Shown here in pieces: positions 1 through 11,830 of a DNA stretch of 64,000 nt (its first letter is position 1; every line of letters begins with the position of its first letter). Origin of the DNA: Acer yangbiense (lineage: Eukaryota > Streptophyta > Magnoliopsida > Sapindales > Sapindaceae); NCBI GenBank assembly GCA_008009225.1, contig CM017771.1, positions 29,498,139 to 29,562,138 of the forward strand, in the 5' to 3' direction. The notes beneath the pieces are model-generated. The model ran no database searches. It was not told the DNA's origin and saw only the letters and a program-made list of their open reading frames with translations. Made by a program: the position numbers and the translations under genes.

Positions 1-3000
1 CTTAGGAAGAAGTTAGAAGTAGGACAATGTTCTAATGCTCAAGTGAAAATGGGGCCAAGAAGGAAATCTCAAGCTCAACCCCCTAGGGTCCCTCAAGCCA
101 ACACTCCTCCAAAATTGGCTCACAAAAGAAAGAGACCAATCATGCAACCTCAAGCTTGGAAGCAACCTAGACCGGTTCAACAACGAAGATGGATTGAACC
201 CACTTATCCACAAAGACATGGACAAGCTCCCATACGTGCACAAAGGCAAGGTATGATTCCTTATTTCATCCCTATTTGTCACTTTTGTGGTTGTGATGGT
301 CATATTAGACCAAATTGCTTTCAATATATTAAAATGTGTAGAAAACAAAGCATGATTGAAAAGAGAAAGAATAGAGCCAAGATGCATGTTTCTAGGAATG
401 AAAATATTGATTTGCATGATCCTAGAAATAGTAGAGCACATGTACCAAAGACCACTAGGAAAGCTAAAATTGTTGCTAAATGGATTAGAAAGAATGAAAA
501 TGTTTGCCATGTTGCACAAATAGCCTTGAAGGCAAATTCTTCTAATTTTTGGTACTTGGATAGTGGGTGCTCTAGGCACATGACGGGAAACAAGAGTTTC
601 TTCGAGACTCTTGTTATGGAGGAAGGTGGAAATGTCACTTTTGGTGATGGATCCAAAAGAAATGTTAAAGGGAAAGGAACCATTTCCGTTCCCGGATTAC
701 CCTCCTTATCCAATGCTTTATTTGTTGATGGCTTGAAAGCCAATTTAATAAGCATTTCACATCTTAGTGATGAAGGATATTCCGTCTTGTTTTCTAAAGA
801 TTTTTGCTCAATCCTAAAACCCGATGGACAAACCTTGTTGAAGGGCATGAGATCTAGCGACAATTGTTATTGTCTTGAAGCTAGTATTGTATCTAATCAT
901 GTGTCCATGGATGAGCAAATTGAGTTGTGGCATGAAAGACTTGGCCACATGAACTTTAGGGATCTACGGACCCTTGGAAAGTTCGAGTGTGTGCGTGGCC
1001 TCCCTAAGCTTGGGAAGAAAGCCAATGGTGTTTGTGGACCTTGCCAACAAGGAAAGCAAACTAAAAGCATGCACAAAAAGGGTAAGTATCTCACCACCAA
1101 GGAGCCTCTTGAGCTTCTCCACATGGACATCATGGGTCCCATGCAAACCGAAAGTTTGGGTGGAAAGAGATACATTTTTGTTTGTGTTGATGATTTCTCT
1201 AGGTTCACATGGACATATTTTCTTAGAGAAAAATCCGAAACTTTTGATAAGTTTAAAATGCTTTGTAATAAACTTCAAAATGAAATGAACTCTAATATTA
1301 AAAGCATAAAACGGATTAGAAGTGACCATGGGAGGGAATTTGAGAATGCTACCTTTGAAACCTTTTGTGATGGTTTAGGTATCTCCCATGAGTTTTCGGC
1401 TCCTAGGACACCTTAACAAAATGGAGTTGTTGAGAGGAAAAATAGGGTCCTTCAAGAGATGGCCCGTGTGATGTTGCTTAGCAACAATGTCCCTAGGAAC
1501 CTATGGGCCGAAGCCGTCAGTACGGCTTGCTATATAGGAAATAGAGTCTTCCTAAGGCCCGGTACTAGAAACACCTCTTATGAGTTATGGAAAGGCAAGA
1601 GGCCAAATGTTAGCTACTTCCACACTTTTGGAAGCAAATGCTACATTTTGAATGACCGTGATCAACTTGGCAAATTCGATGCTAAGAGTGATGAGGGTAT
1701 CTTTATTGGCTATGCCTTGAATAGTAGAGCCTATAGAGTTTTCAATTTAAAGACTCTAAGTGTTATGAAATCATCCAATGTCGTATTTGATGATACTAGG
1801 CTCAAGTCTAATGATCATGAGGAGGAGGTTATTTTTAGTGATGGTTCTCCTTTGGAGAAGGTTGTGGTGTCTCCTAATGTTGGGACATCTAATGTCAACA
1901 ATGATGACACACAACCTATTGCTAGAGTTCCTCTCTTGGACTCTAAAGAACCCGCTCCATGGGTTAGGAAACTCCATGATAAAGAAGATATCATTGGAGA
2001 GGTAAATGAAGGTGTTAGGACTAGACGTCAACTTGCTAATCTTATTAGCTATACTTGCTACACCTCTCAAATTGAACCCAAAAAGGTTGAAGAAGCCTTA
2101 AATGATGAATTTTGGGTTCTTGCCATGCAAGAAGAGCTAAACCAATTCGAAAGGAATGAGGTTTGGACTCTAGTTCCTAGGCCTAAGACCACTAATGTCA
2201 TAGGCACTAAATGGATATTTAGGAACAAATCCGATGAGGATGGCAACATAGTGCGGAACAAGGCTAGACTTGTAGCACAAGGGTACTCTCAAATTGAGGG
2301 TATCGACTTTGAGGAGACATTTGCTCCTGTTGCCCGTTTAGAGTCTATTAGGCTTCTCTTGTCCATTTCTTGTGTGCACAAGTTCAAATTGCACCAAATG
2401 GATGTCAAAAGTGCCTTCCTCAATGGCTTCTTACAAGAGGAAGTGTTTGTTGAACAACCCAAGGGGTTTGTGGATGCTCACCACCCCAACCATGTCTATC
2501 GCCTCAAGAAGGCACTATATGGGTTGAAACAAGCACCGAGGGCTTGGTATGAGCGCCTCACTCAATTTCTTGTTGACAATAACTACACAAGAGGTAGTGT
2601 TGACAAGACACTATTCATCAAGAGAGACAATGATGAGCTTTTCATAGCTCAAATATATGTCGATGACATAGTATTTGGCTCCACCAACAACACTAAGGTC
2701 CAACAATTTGTTGATGTTATGTCTCATGAATTTGAGATGAGTCTTGTTGGTGAGCTTAATTACTTCCTAGGTTTACAAATTAGGCAACTAGATAATGGGA
2801 TCTTCATAACCCAAGCCAAATATGCCAAAAACCTTGTGAAGAAGTTTGGTCTTGAAAAAGCCAAACATTGTGACACTCCTATGAGCACCACTTTGAAGCT
2901 AAGCAAGGATGCTAGCGGTAAAAGTGTGGACCAAACCTTATATCGTGGTATGATAGGGAGCTTGCTCTATTTGACCGCAAGTAGGCCCGATATATCTTTT

Positions 3001-3600
3001 AGTGTAGGAGTTTGTGCTAGGTACCAATCCGATCCCAAGGAGTCCCATCTCTCTTCGGTTAAGAGAGTCATTCGCTTTGTGAATAGGACTTCCAACTATG
3101 GGATTTGGTACTCATTTGACACTAATCCTAGTCTTGTAGGATATAGTGATGCGGATTGGGCAGGAAATTATGATGATAGGAAGAGCACATCGGGCGGTTG
3201 CTTCTTTCTAGGCAACAACTTGGTGTCTTGGTTTTGCAAGAAGCAAAACTCGATTTCCTTGTCCACGGCGGAAGCCGAGTACATAGCCGCGGGGAGTGGA
3301 TGCATTCAACTTATATGGATGAAGCAAATGCTAGTAGATTACGGATTCAACCAAGGTACTCTCACTCTCTTTTGTGATAACATGAGTGCCATTAATATTT
3401 CCAAGAATCCGGTGCAACATTCTAGAACTAAGCATATTGACATCCGCCATCACTTCATTAGAGAGCTTGTTGAAAATAAATGCATAGTACTTGAACATGT
3501 AGGTACTAATGATCAACTTGCGGACCTATTTACTAAACCCTTAGATGCTACTCGATTTAAAACTCTTAGTAGATCTATTGGGATATGTCTTGTGGAGTGA
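1..3600 (+). pseudogene. Element A gag-pol, partial, one nonsense codon
   Basis: Reading frame 1 is open from base 1 to a TAA at 1414-1416 and then continues in the same frame to TGA at 3598-3600. Visible in order: the gag tail with a CCHC knuckle (CHFCGCDGHIRPNC, about 277-318); the PR motif WYLDSGCSRHMTG (about 550-590); the integrase HHCC region WHERLGH...CGPCQQGKQ (about 928-1060); the DDE core (HMDIMGP, SDHGREF, then QQNGVVERKNR); RT with QMDVKSAFLNG (about 2395) and the catalytic YVDDIVFG (about 2656-2680); and RNase H with SDADWAGN, STAEAEYIAAG and DNMSAINISKN. Element C reads CAA where A has TAA, so the stop is a C-to-T change inside the integrase motif PQQNG. The polyprotein would normally make the virus-like particle and copy and integrate the element. 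Apart from this stop the window portion is open. Confidence 0.95.
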
Positions 3601-4865
3601 TGTTCTATGATTGACCCCATATGGGGAACTCAAGCAAAGAGAGCTAGTTTGCATTCTTGTCACTTGCAAAAAATTTGAAATATCTTATGCCTCTTCTTTT
3701 AATTGCTTGAGTAATCTTGGTTGCACATATGTATATATGTTTTCAATTCAATAAGTGTGAACCTTGCTTGTTTACAATCCATGTCATATTTATGTTCAAA
3801 CATGCATTTTTGGACTAGGAGATGTATATCGGAAGTATGATTTGAATGACCTATGATTATCTCCATGACATGATGATTCATTAATAACATGCTAATGTCA
3901 AATGAAAAAGCATGAAATTCATATAACATGCTCACATGAAAAGCATGAATTGATGATTGCATATTCTTAAAAATGCAAAACTTGTGTGAAAGCTTATGAG
4001 ACTCAAAATGAATAAAGGATCTTGTATCCGTTCAAAGGAATTTATATTCCAAATGTCTCTCTTTCTTTATTGGTTGAACATGGCTACTATCATACGGATA
4101 TCTTATCCGGAAAAATCAAAAAGGGTGCAAAGTTGCTCATGCCATGTTTCGCTTATAAAGTTGGATATAGTTGCTCTTATATTGAAATCAATGTATTCTA
4201 TATCCTTGCTTTACTCATGACATTGGTGAAATTGGTTTGAATTCCTATTAGAAACCTTTGTCATTTGCTTTGCCAAATACCATTGTATTTTGAACTTGAA
4301 TGCTACATGTCTTGTATGCAAAGCATGTTTGATTCACACATTTTCTCTCAAATAAATCTCCTTGTTTCTTTCCGATTAAATTGAGATGCATAAACTGACT
4401 TATATTAATTATGCATATCTTGCATGCTACTATCTCTCGTTACTATGAGTGACCCGGTTGGGGACTACTCCTTTGCCTATATCATGACAAAAAGGGGGAG
4501 TAGTATATGGTAAGGGGAGATGCAAATTGGTGTTGCAATTGTGCACATTGAGGGGGAGTAACCCTTTGAGGGGGAGCATTGCATTTATCATACATTGCAT
4601 ATATTTTGTAATGTTGTGCCTAAATTCTAAAAATGCAAATGCTTGTTTTTGATATCACTTGATTAATCTCACATTTCACTTGTATTGGAAAACATAGAAA
4701 TCTTATTTACAGAGCGTGATTATTCTACAAAAGATTGAAGACTTGAAGTTTTATTTTCTTATCTCTTTATGTTGTAGAATATCATAGTTGTCCCGTAGTT
4801 TCTATTTCTTTGTGAGGAATCAATGTGAGTGGTGGTTTTGTCACGAAATAGCCAAAGGGGGAGAT
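3601..4865 (+). other. Element A 3' untranslated region with palindrome, hairpin and polypurine tracts
   Basis: No credible protein is encoded between the pol stop and the LTR. The env-like ORF reported in some SIRE elements is absent or erased. The region holds a 12-bp perfect palindrome CCCCATATGGGG at 3615-3626, a small hairpin CGGATATCTTATCCG at 4095-4109, several GGGGGAG purine tracts between about 4490 and 4580, and the final polypurine tract AAAGGGGGAGAT at 4854-4865 that abuts the LTR. The same items recur in elements B, C, D and E. Confidence 0.85.
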
Positions 4866-6577
4866 TGTAAGGTTCCCATTTGTTGATTGGCTCATTTCGT
4901 GGACAACCACATGTTGGGGTTCTTTGTAAGGGTAGCCTAAGTATCGGTCTTATTGTTCGAAGCCCTTAGAAGACCTCGTATTGATAAGCACCGAAGGTAA
5001 ATTTCTATGTGCTTACTTTTCTTTGAAGAGATTAGTTGCACACACACACTTAACATTCATTGCATATGTGTGCATTCTCTTCATTTGTCACATTTCACAC
5101 TTGCATTTATTTATTATATTTTGTTGTCTGTAATTGTGTCATGTTGTTGTGTAATTCGTTTCCCGATAACTTTCGGAAACGTCCGCGCATGCACTAGAAT
5201 GTGCTTGGTTTAGCGCAAGGACCGCCTATGGAGAATGCCCTTGGCTTCTCCTTGGTTTTCACCTATCTAGGTGATCGGCGGTTATGATCGACGGCCTGGC
5301 CGCCGAATGAAACCGCCGTTTCAGTCCAGATTGGTCTGAAGCATTTCTACGGTTGAGATCGGCGGTCATGACCGCCGTTTGAAACCGCCGTTTCAAGACC
5401 TGATTGATTTATCTCTCAGTCTAATTCGGCGGTTGAATCGGCGATCACGAAATCGCCGCTCATACCTGATTGATTTTAATCTCTCTGTTTTGATTCGGCG
5501 GTTGGAATCGGCGGTCACGAAACCGCCGAATGAACCACCGTTTTTGCTCTGTTCTTCACGAGCTCAATTCGGCGGTCATAATCGGTGGCCTAGCCGCCGA
5601 TCGAAACCGCCGATCGGCGCGTTTCTTTGAAACTTACTTAAATGACCACACTTTGATTTGGCCCCCTATATATATGCCACTTTGACTTTAGGTCAATTAA
5701 GAGAGTTCATATTCAGAATTCATACTTAGGATATTTTTCAAAGAGAAGAAAAATTCCAAGAACTCAATTTTTGATTACTCAAACACTTTTTCATGATCAT
5801 CAATCATCATCTAGCATCATCCTTGATCTTCTAGATGTCATCTTGCATGGAATCTTCATCATACTTTGCTTGGTAAGCTTTTCACTAATATCTTACATGT
5901 TTTGTGTTTCTCTTATCTAGCAATCTCAATTAATTACTTGTTTGTTATTTTGTATGCTTTGGATACAATATTGAGATGAGTATGATGTATGTTTGAGAAT
6001 TTGTATTGTGCTAGCATATTAGGTTTTGTGCTTAATATTGATTAGCTAAACTAATTGACATGTCATTTAGTTTTGATATCTAGGATTGTTCTAATTGCAT
6101 ATTAATCATCTTAGATAAGCATATAGGGTTTCCCTTGCTCTATGTTGCATTTTGGATATTCACATATATTCACTTAGGGTTGTATTCTCTTCTAGAGAAA
6201 GTAAGTCTTGTGTGTAGCAACCGGGATTAGGTTGCTTAGATCGCAAGCAAATAGGACTAGGTTCACTCATACCGGGATTAGGTAGGTGTGTGATTACTTC
6301 CGGGATTAGGTTGTAATCGTTTGCACATTTAGTGGATTCGAGGTTCGAGTGTGGCTTACTTACATAGCCCGTGGTTTTTCCCGTGAGGGTTTCCACGTAA
6401 AAACCAAGTGTTGTTTTAATTTCCGCACCATATTACACTTGCTTGGTTATATTATCTTGAGGGCATTTTCGTAATTTTGACTAACACGAAAAATTGGGTA
6501 AAAAGCGTAAAATCTATTCACCCCCCCCCCCCCCCCCTATAGATAGCTTTATACACACTGTGCTATAATTTGTTTCA
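4866..6577 (+). repeat. Element A 3' LTR (1712 bp)
   Basis: It starts TGTAAGGTTCCC directly after the polypurine tract and ends ...TTTGTTTCA, so it has TG...CA ends. A GC-rich module of CGGCGG/CCGCCG palindromes lies at about 5270-5620. It is followed by a TATA box (TATATATAT, 5667-5675), the likely core promoter. Further in are three copies of CCGGGATTAGGT or close variants (about 6220-6310) and the conserved CTATTCACCC box, whose C run is expanded to 17 (6521-6537). No protein is encoded; the long antisense frame here is non-coding. Confidence 0.95.
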
Positions 6578-6773
6578 AGAAGAGGACAAGCAAGAAGAAG
6601 TAGATGAAAATGACTCAAATGGTAGGAGCAACTCCTCAATGTCCAATTTTGAGTTTGATGAAGAGATGGACTATGATGACTTCATGAGATTCTTTGAGAA
6701 CTCAAGATTGAAGAAGAAAAAGAAGATACAAAAGTTGAAAGGGGAGAAGCTTGAATTGTCTTCCAAAGTGACC
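6578..6773 (+). pseudogene. Element E gag fragment caught between elements A and B
   Basis: This 196-bp piece reads as an acidic, then lysine-rich gag segment (EEDKQEEVDENDSNG ... LKGEKLELSSKVT). It matches in character the acidic tail and coiled-coil start of SIRE-type gag in B and C. Its last codons, GTG ACC, join in frame to CAT TTG AGC at 39676 once element B and one TSD copy are removed. It is therefore the left side of the B insertion site in element E. Its upstream part lies left of element A, outside the window. Confidence 0.88.
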
Positions 6774-8458
6774 TGTAAGGTTCCCATTTGTTGATTGGCT
6801 CATTTCGCGGACAAACCACATGTTGGGGGTTCTTTGTAAGGGTAGCCTAGGTATCGGTGTTATTGCTCAAGCCTTTTGAAGACCTCGTTTTTATAAGCAC
6901 CAAAGGTAAATTTCTATGTGCTTACTTTTCTTTAAAGAGATTAGTTGCACACACACACACACTTAACATACATTGCATATGTGTGCATTCTCTTCACTTG
7001 TCACATTTCACACTTGCACTTATTTGTTATATTTTGTTGTGTGTAATTGTGTCTTGTTGTCTTGTAATTCGTTTCCCGATTGTTTTCGGAAACGTCCGCG
7101 CATGCACTAGAATGTGCTTGGTTTAGCGCGAGGACCGCCTACGGAGAATGCCCTTGGCTTCTCCTTGGTTTTCACCTTTGTTGGTGATCGGCGGTTATTA
7201 TCTGCTGCCTGGCCGCCGAATGAAACCGCCGTTTGCTTCCAGAAGTGTATGGAGCGATTCTACGGTTATGATCGGTGGTCACGACCGCCGTTCAAGACCT
7301 GATTGATATTATCTCTCGGCCTAATTCGGCGGTTGAATCGGTGGTCAAGAATGAAACCGCCGTTTTAATACCTGATTGATTTTTTAATCTCACGTTTGAT
7401 TCGGCGGTCACGAAACCGCCGAATGAAACCGCCGTTGGTCCCCTGTTCCTCTCGGGCCAATTCGGCAGTTATGATCGGTGGCCTGGCCACCAATCGAAAC
7501 CGCCGATCGGTGCGTTTCAGGGGCAAACTTGTCTTTTCACATGCTATGTTTTTCATGCCTATAAATACATCACTTTCTCTTGTTCTGAAGGTGACTCTTT
7601 AATCATCAAGAACCCTACTTTAAAAAGAGAGATTTTTAAGAGAGAAAGCAATCAAGTTTGCTCATTAAACACTCAAACCAAAAATCCATTTGCATCAAAG
7701 TTCATCTAGTATTCTCTAGCATATCTAGGATGCTTGCTTGCATGGGTCTTTCATCATCACACTTGCTTTGGTAAGTTTTTCACTATTATCATACATAATT
7801 AGTGTTTAATTTATTATGACATCTCTTTTATTACTTGATTGTTCTTAGATTATATTCTAATATTCAAGATAGATATTGTTGTGTTGATTTGATTGAGTGT
7901 TGTTTTTATGATAGATATCTAGGTTTCTCTAATCTATGATTATCTAAGCTAATTGACATGTCATTTAGCTTTAATATCTAGGATTGTTTTTAATTGCATA
8001 TTCATCATCTTAGATAAGCATATAGGGTTTCCCTTGCTCTATGTTGCATTTGAATATTCATATATTCACTTAGGGTGTTAATCTCTTTTTAGAGAATTAA
8101 GTCTTGTGTTGTGACCGGGATTAGGTTGCTTAATTCGCAAGCAATCGGACTAGGTTCACTTATACCGGGATTAGGTAGTTGTGTGATTACTTCCGGGATT
8201 AGGTTGTAATCGTTTACACATTTAGTGGATTCGAGGTTCGAGTGTGGCTTACTTACTAGCCCGTGGTTTTTCCCGTGAGGGTTTCCACGTAAAAATCAAG
8301 TGTTATTTAATTTCTGCATTTTATACTTGATTTATTGCTTTATCTATTTAGGGGTAATTTTGTAATCTTGACTAATCATGAGAAATTGGGTAATAAGCTT
8401 AAAATCTATTCACCCCCCTCTAGATAGTTTTATACACACTGTGCTATAATCTGTTTCA
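6774..8458 (+). repeat. Element B 5' LTR (1685 bp)
   Basis: TGTAAGGTTCCC...CTGTTTCA, with TG...CA ends. The GC module of CGGCGG/CCGCCG palindromes (about 7188-7515) is followed by a different core promoter from that of A: TATAAATA at 7560-7567, preceded by TTTTTCATGCC. Three copies of CCGGGATTAGGT lie at about 8110-8205 and CTATTCACCCCCC near 8405. The restored 3' LTR of B is 1691 bp. Confidence 0.95.
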
Positions 8459-8460
8459 AT

Positions 8461-8472
8461 TGGTATCAGAGC
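8461..8472 (+). promoter_or_regulatory. Element B primer binding site, initiator tRNA-Met
   Basis: TGGTATCAGAGC lies two bases after the LTR end. It is complementary to the 3' end of plant initiator tRNA-Met and is the usual Copia primer site for minus-strand DNA synthesis. The wider match continues into GGGTTCC. Confidence 0.93.
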
Positions 8473-8582
8473 GGGTTCCTAGACATACATAGGTGATCCT
8501 TGCTTATTTTGGTGTGTTTTGCATTTTGTGTGATTTTTGATCATTCATACATTTGCATTCATTTCATTCATTCATAAACACT

Positions 8583-11500
8583 ATGAGTGGAAACGGTGGA
8601 AATGGTGGTGGCAACGAAGGTGCTTCTAGCACAAGGCCTCCACTTCTTACCGGATTGAACTATTCCCAATGGAAAGGGAAGATGGAATCCTACATATGCC
8701 AAATTCATGACCGTGCATGGATGGCGGTGGAAGACGAATATGATCTACCCAAGATGACTCCCGATGGTGGAGGAGAAGAAGTATTGAAGCCTAAGGCGCA
8801 ATGGAACGCGCAAGAGTTTGAGGCTTCAAAGTGGAATAGGAAGGCGATGCATGCCATCTTGTGTGCTATGGATGAAAATCAATATAAATTGATTCAAAAT
8901 ACTATGATAGCTAAGGAGGCTTGGGACATCCTAGAGATTGCACATGAGGGAACCGAAGTGGTGAAGGACTCTAAGCTTCAAGTCCTCCAAACTCAATTTG
9001 AGATGCTTAAGATGGAGGAGAATGAGTGCTTCAACGACTTTGAGATCAAGTTGATGGATATAGTCAACCAAAGCCATCAACTTGGTGATCCATATTCGGA
9101 TAGGAGAATCAAGCAAAAGATTATGAGATCTCTACCCGATAGGTTTGAATCGAAGGTGACAGCTTTAGAAGAAAATAGTGGATATAAGGATATGAAGCCG
9201 AGTGAGGTGATTGGGAGACTTCTAGCTTATGAGTCTAGGAAAGGGCCTATCTCCACACCCACTAAAAAGCAAAAAGGAATTGCTTTAAAAACCTCCAAGG
9301 ATGAAAAGGAGGCAAAGAAGGTTGACTCGGATGAAGACCTTGCCTTGTTTGTAAAAAGGTTCAACAAGGTTATGAAGTTTAGAAGAAAGGGCTTTGGATC
9401 AAAAGGTCAAGATTTGAAGAAAAAGGGCTCTTTCAAGAAGTTTGAACCTAGGCAAGAAATGACCGAAAGGAAAGGGGTCCGATGTTTCGAGTGTGGTGGC
9501 ATAGGTCACTTTGCCCCCGAATGTGCAAATCACAATAAGAGAAAAAAGGGAAAAGTGATGGCTGCCACTTGGAGTGGAAGTAGTGATGACTCCATTGAGG
9601 GAGATGAGTCTTCAAGTGATGAAGAGCTCATGGCTAATCTCCTAGCTTTTGCCTCCTCCCATAAAAGCAAAAGTGCTAGTGAGAGAGAGGAAATGAGTCA
9701 AGAGGAAAATGACTCAAGTGAAGAAGAAAGTGATTCCTCTTCTAACTCCATAAATGGATTTGTGGAGAAAAAGGTGCTTGCTAAATATCATGCCGAGTTT
9801 AATGATTTAGCAATCAAGGCACAAGAAAGATCAAGATGTTGAGAGAAGAAAATCTTGAGCTTGCATCTCATAATGACCACTTAGGTGAACAAGTGGAAAA
9901 ATTCAAGAAGATGGAAGATAAGCTAAGAGAGGAGTTAGTCTTATCTAGGAGGAATGAAGAAAGTCTAAAGAGGGAGCTTGAAGAAGTTAAAGATTCTATG
10001 ACTAGGATGGATTCTAGCACCAAGAAGCTTGACCATATGCTTGGTGTTGGAAAGAGTCCATATGACAAGAGGGGTCTTGGGTATGAAGATGGCAAGAAGA
10101 TCTTAACCTCTAACAAGACCGTGTTTGTCAAGGGTTTGAAGAACGAAGAAACTTCATATGTGCAAATTCCTAGGAAGAAGTTAGAAGTAGGACAATGTTC
10201 AAATGCACAAGTGAAGATGGGGCCAAGAAGGCAAACTCAAGCTCAACCCTCTAGGGTCCCTCAAGCCAACATTCCTCCATAATTGGCTCACAAAGGAAAG
10301 AGACCTATCATGCAACCTCAAGCTAGGAAGCAATCTAGACCGGTTCAACAACGAAGAAGGATTGAACCCTTTCATCCACAAAGACAAGGACAATGTATGA
10401 TTCCTTATTTTACTCCTATATGTCACTTTTGTGGATTTGATGGTCATATTAGACCACATTGCTTTCGATATATAAAAATGTGCAAAACTAGAAGCATGAT
10501 AGAGAAGAAAAATAAAAGAGCCATGATGCATGTTCCTAGGAATGATAATATTATTATGCATGATCCTAGGACATCTAGAGCCCATGTACCAAAGACCACT
10601 AAGAAAGCTAAGATTGTTTCTAAGTGGATTAGAAAGAATGAAAATGTTTGCCATGTTGCTCAAATAGCCTTGAAGGCAAATTCTTCTAATTTTTGGTATT
10701 TAGATAGTGGGTGCTCTAGGCACATGACGGGAAACAAGAGTTTCTTCGAGACTCTTGTTATGGAGGAAGGAGGATATGTCACTTTTGGTGATGGATCCAA
10801 AAAGAAGGTTGTAGGGAAAGGAACCATTTCTGTTCCCGGATTACCCTCCTTATCCGATGCTTTATTTGTTGATGGCTTGAAAGCCAATTTAATAAGCATT
10901 TCACATCTAAGTGATGAAGGATATTCCGTCTTGTTTTGTAAAGATGATTGCTCGATCCTAAAGCCCGATGGACAAACCTTATTGAAAGGTATGAGATCTA
11001 GCGACAATTGCTATTGTCTTGAAGCTAGAATAGTCTCAAACAATGTGTCCATGGATGAGCAAATAGAGTTGTGGCATGAAAGACTTGGCCACATGAACTT
11101 TAGGGATTTAAGAACCCTTGGAAAGTTCGAGTGTGTGCGTGGCCTCCCTAAGCTTGGGAAGAAAGCCAATGGTATTTGTGGACCTTGCCAACAAGGAAAA
11201 CAAACTAAAAGCATGCATAAAAAGGGCAAGTATCTCTCCACCAAGGAGCCCCTAGAGCTTCTCCACATGGATCTCATGGGTCCTATGCAAACCGAGAGTT
11301 TAGGTGGAAAGAGATACATTTTTGTTTGTGTTGATGATTTCTCTAGATTTACATGGACATATTTTCTTAGAGAAAAATCATAAACTTTTGATAAGTTTAA
11401 AATGCTTTGTACTAAAATACAAAATGAAATGAATTCTAACATTAAAAGTATTAAACGGATTAGAAGTGACCATGGGAGGGAATTTGAGAATGCCTCTTTT

Positions 11501-11830
11501 GAAAGATATTGCAATAGCTTAGGCATCTCCCTTGAGTTCTCGGCTCCTAGGACACCTCAACAAAATGGAGTTGTTGAGAGGAAGAATAGGGTCCTTCAAG
11601 AGATGGCTCGAGTGATGGCTCGAGTGATGTTGCTTAGCAACAATGTCCCTAGGAACCTATGGGCCGAAGCCGTCAATACGGCTTGCTATATAGGGAATCG
11701 TGTTTTCCTAAGGCCCGGATCTAGAAACACCTCCTATGAGTTATGGAAGGGTAGGAAGCCAAATGTTAGCTACTTCCACACATTTGGAAGCAAATGCTAC
11801 ATTTTAAATGACCGTGATCAACTTGGCAAG
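8583..11830 (+). pseudogene. Element B gag to mid-integrase, broken
   Basis: I take ATG 8583 (MSGNGGNGGGNEGASS) as the start; an in-frame TTG lies 30 bases upstream. Gag carries a UBN2-type N-terminal region (LTGLNYSQWKGKMESYI), a CCHC knuckle CFECGGIGHFAPEC (about 9484-9525), a Ser/Glu-rich stretch, a coiled coil (about 9840-10040) and a second knuckle CHFCGFDGHIRPHC (about 10420-10465). PR (WYLDSGCSRHMTG) and the integrase zinc and core follow. Breaks: a 1-nt loss near 9816 compared with C, TAA at 10280-10282, and TAA at 11381-11383 (GAA in C). There is also a 12-bp tandem duplication giving MARVMARVM near 11600-11626. The frame is then cut by the solo LTR at 11831. Confidence 0.93.

Larger units (their letters stand above)
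1..6577 (+). mobile_element. Element A: SIRE/Maximus-like Copia retrotransposon, 5' part outside window
   Basis: The window opens inside gag. PR, integrase, RT, RNase H, a 1.27 kb 3' untranslated stretch, a polypurine tract and a full 3' LTR follow in the Copia order. The right end is followed by AGAAG (6578-6582), the presumed right target-site copy; the left copy is off-window. The element interrupts the gag of older element E, whose coding frame resumes at 6579. The pol and LTR are very similar to those of element C, especially in the RT-RNase H half. The order PR-INT-RT-RH marks Copia. Two gag CCHC knuckles and a long LTR fit the SIRE/Maximus lineage, which I assign by protein pattern rather than by a database search. 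Confidence 0.95.

Noticed and set aside
3601..4865. Env-like ORF between pol and 3' LTR of the Copia elements
   Set aside because: SIRE relatives can carry one, but here only short overlapping frames exist and they are not shared in frame between copies.
8461..8480. tRNA-Met gene fragments near the primer sites
   Set aside because: Only the short complement of the tRNA 3' end is present, as expected for a primer site. There is no cloverleaf.
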